In this document: positions 62,973 to 64,000 of the stretch, piece by piece
Position numbering within the stretch: position 1 is the stretch's first letter
How the letters are laid out: the number at the start of each line of letters is the position of its first letter
NCBI RefSeq assembly: GCF_002897295.1
Contig: NZ_BEXF01000009.1
Span: 207,880 to 271,879, forward strand
Direction: 5' to 3'
Length of the DNA: 64,000 nt
Source: Brevibacillus reuszeri
GTDB lineage: Bacteria; Bacillota; Bacilli; Brevibacillales; Brevibacillaceae
Notes under the pieces: generated by a model
Told to the model about the DNA's origin: nothing
Databases searched by the model: none
What the model saw: the letters and a program-made list of their open reading frames with translations, nothing else
Position numbers and translations under genes: made by a program

Positions 62973-63873
62973 AATGTATGCCCAGGAGCACTTCCCATTG
63001 ATTCCAACGTTCAAGCAATATTCTAAGTATACGGAAAGTATTGCTACCAACCAGTTCTACACACGATGGCTAGCCAAAAGCCGTGTCATCAGTTACCGTA
63101 GTGCCTCAGAAGTGGACAACCCTTGCCTAAAAGGGTTTGCAGGTTAAAAACAACGGAAGTCGTGTCGCGCTGGTAACCTAAGCATCTGAAGCCAATTCCA
63201 CCGCAATTTGAATCGTGCGTTACCAGCGCCAACGATAATTAATGAATTGAATTCGGAAAGAGTGAGTTTGATAATCCTTTGAATGTTGGATCATTCCCTG
63301 AAATTTTTCAACTCACAGGAATATGTGAAGTATATGTTCAACTAAATCCGACAGTTGTTGCAATTAAGTATTTGGTTTAATGAATCTAATACGCAAACGA
63401 ACTCATAACGGAGGTGACCCTTCGGGTCTCCTAGAAGAGGAACTTTTGGGAAGAGAAGAGGAGTAGTTTGCATATGAGAACAAGGTAAGAGAAAAAGAAA
63501 AGCACTTTCTGAAATTCTCATCAATGAGTTAGAAGTAAAATAAAAGAGAAGGATTTGATGTCCACATAGAAAGAGTGGGAAAAGTTCAACAGAATTTAAT
63601 TACGATAGCCGAATATATAATTTATTTCAGTTCATGAAATGGCTGTTTTATGAACTGAAACTGAAAAAGTAAAAATTCATGCTAACTTTCTATTTAATTG
63701 TAATAGTCCCATCTTTATTGGAATTACTCAAGTACATAGATATATTTACGTAAGCTTTTACTCGACAGTTATAGAAGTACGTGTATTTCGCCAGACAGTG
63801 ACACAAACAAGTACAGATTTGGACTTACACTTAATCTTGTTGCTATGTTTTTGTCAAGAAATGGCCTGGAACA
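62973..63873. other. AT-rich stretch with inverted repeats, no convincing gene
   Basis: Perfect 11-bp inverted repeats occur at 63167-63177 with 63219-63229 (GCGCTGGTAAC / GTTACCAGCGC) and at 63625-63635 with 63650-63660 (TTTCAGTTCAT / ATGAACTGAAA). A UUCG-capped hairpin lies at 63410-63431. A frame at 62974-63147 (QEHFPLIPTFKQYSKYTESI) is unrecognised and lacks a ribosome binding site. A small RNA is possible. Confidence 0.4.
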
Positions 63874-64000
63874 TGTGAATGTCAACTAAAAAGTTGACCA
63901 CCGTGCTCATCAAAAAATTGACCACCATGGCAAAATATTACCACCCGTTGGGTGGGTAACTTTTTCATGATCACGAGTGTTTTAAACTCTGCTTAAATCG
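63874..64000. mobile_element. Terminus of an IS21-like element running out of the window
   Basis: TGTGAATGTCAACTAAAAAG begins the end at 63874. Two copies of the terminal sub-repeat, AAGTTGACCACC (63891-63902) and AAATTGACCACC (63915-63926), are the multiple terminal repeats typical of IS21. The transposase genes lie beyond the window or are lost. Confidence 0.75.

Noticed and set aside
62974..63147. 57-codon frame following the reverse transcriptase
   Set aside because: It begins directly after the RT stop with no ribosome binding site and shows no family motif. I left it as unassigned.
63410..63431. UUCG hairpin as a transcription terminator
   Set aside because: No T-run follows on either strand and no gene ends there. 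I list it only as a structural feature of the gap.

Overview
The window looks like chromosome from a low-to-moderate GC, Gram-positive member of the Bacillales. Brevibacillus is my best guess from the gene families; nothing in the window fixes the genus. The evidence is strong AGGAGG-type ribosome binding sites, T-box and lysine riboswitches, sigma-54 enhancer proteins of the RocR type, and intrinsic terminators after most operons.

Layout. 0-2 kb: a membrane protein and a lipoprotein serpin. 2-11 kb: a nitrogen/amine catabolic locus with a class III aminotransferase and its PAS-AAA-Fis regulator on the minus strand, diverging from a sigma-54 promoter (5479-5496). That promoter reads an operon of a FluG-like amidohydrolase, an APC permease, an M20D amidohydrolase and a glutamine-synthetase homologue. 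11-16.4 kb: a second sigma-54 unit (small DUF3311 protein, SSS symporter, YtcJ-like amidohydrolase) facing its own enhancer-binding protein. 16.6-19.7 kb: a YpsA-like protein, an MFS pump and an alpha/beta hydrolase. 20.2-23.4 kb: ilvB and a short ilvN behind three tandem isoleucine-type T-box leaders. 23.9-27.5 kb: a small HTH protein, an orphan ribosomal protein L4 paralogue behind a leader ORF, a DinB-fold protein and a chemoreceptor. 27.9-29.1 kb: dapA behind a lysine riboswitch. 30.4-33.3 kb: a third sigma-54 promoter reading a truncated SDR gene, an M20 peptidase and an NCS1 permease. 33.6-37.8 kb: agmatine-to-putrescine genes, with a broken aguA, aguB, a MerR regulator and an intact aguA; both aguA copies share a 19-bp-spacer promoter of the MerR type. 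37.9-53.9 kb: an accessory zone of drug-type pumps (GPH, DHA1, DHA2), TetR and ArsR regulators, a flavin oxidoreductase, an azoreductase, a serine hydrolase, a UvrA-like ABC protein and a cytidine/blasticidin-type deaminase. This zone is mixed with decayed copies (a TetR/MFS pair split by an IS110 relic, a dnaE start, ABC ATPase and DHFR-like fragments) and 96-bp direct repeats.

54.2-63 kb is strongly AT-rich and reads as a defence island: a Gabija-type pair (OLD/TOPRIM nuclease plus UvrD-like helicase), a following protein that I read as a PIN-like nuclease candidate, an IS21 relic, then a SLATT membrane protein with a UG/Abi-type reverse transcriptase. The window ends inside the terminus of another IS21-like element.

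The best candidates for something undescribed are: the L4 paralogue with a rewritten exit-tunnel loop and a leader ORF; the triple T-box array with duplicated spacer ORFs; the PIN-like gene behind Gabija; the SLATT-RT pair; a FluG-like enzyme set split into separate genes under sigma-54; a 24-residue hydrophobic peptide gene; and a nested-stem leader RNA before the serine hydrolase. All calls come from reading sequence by eye. No database search or folding program was run.
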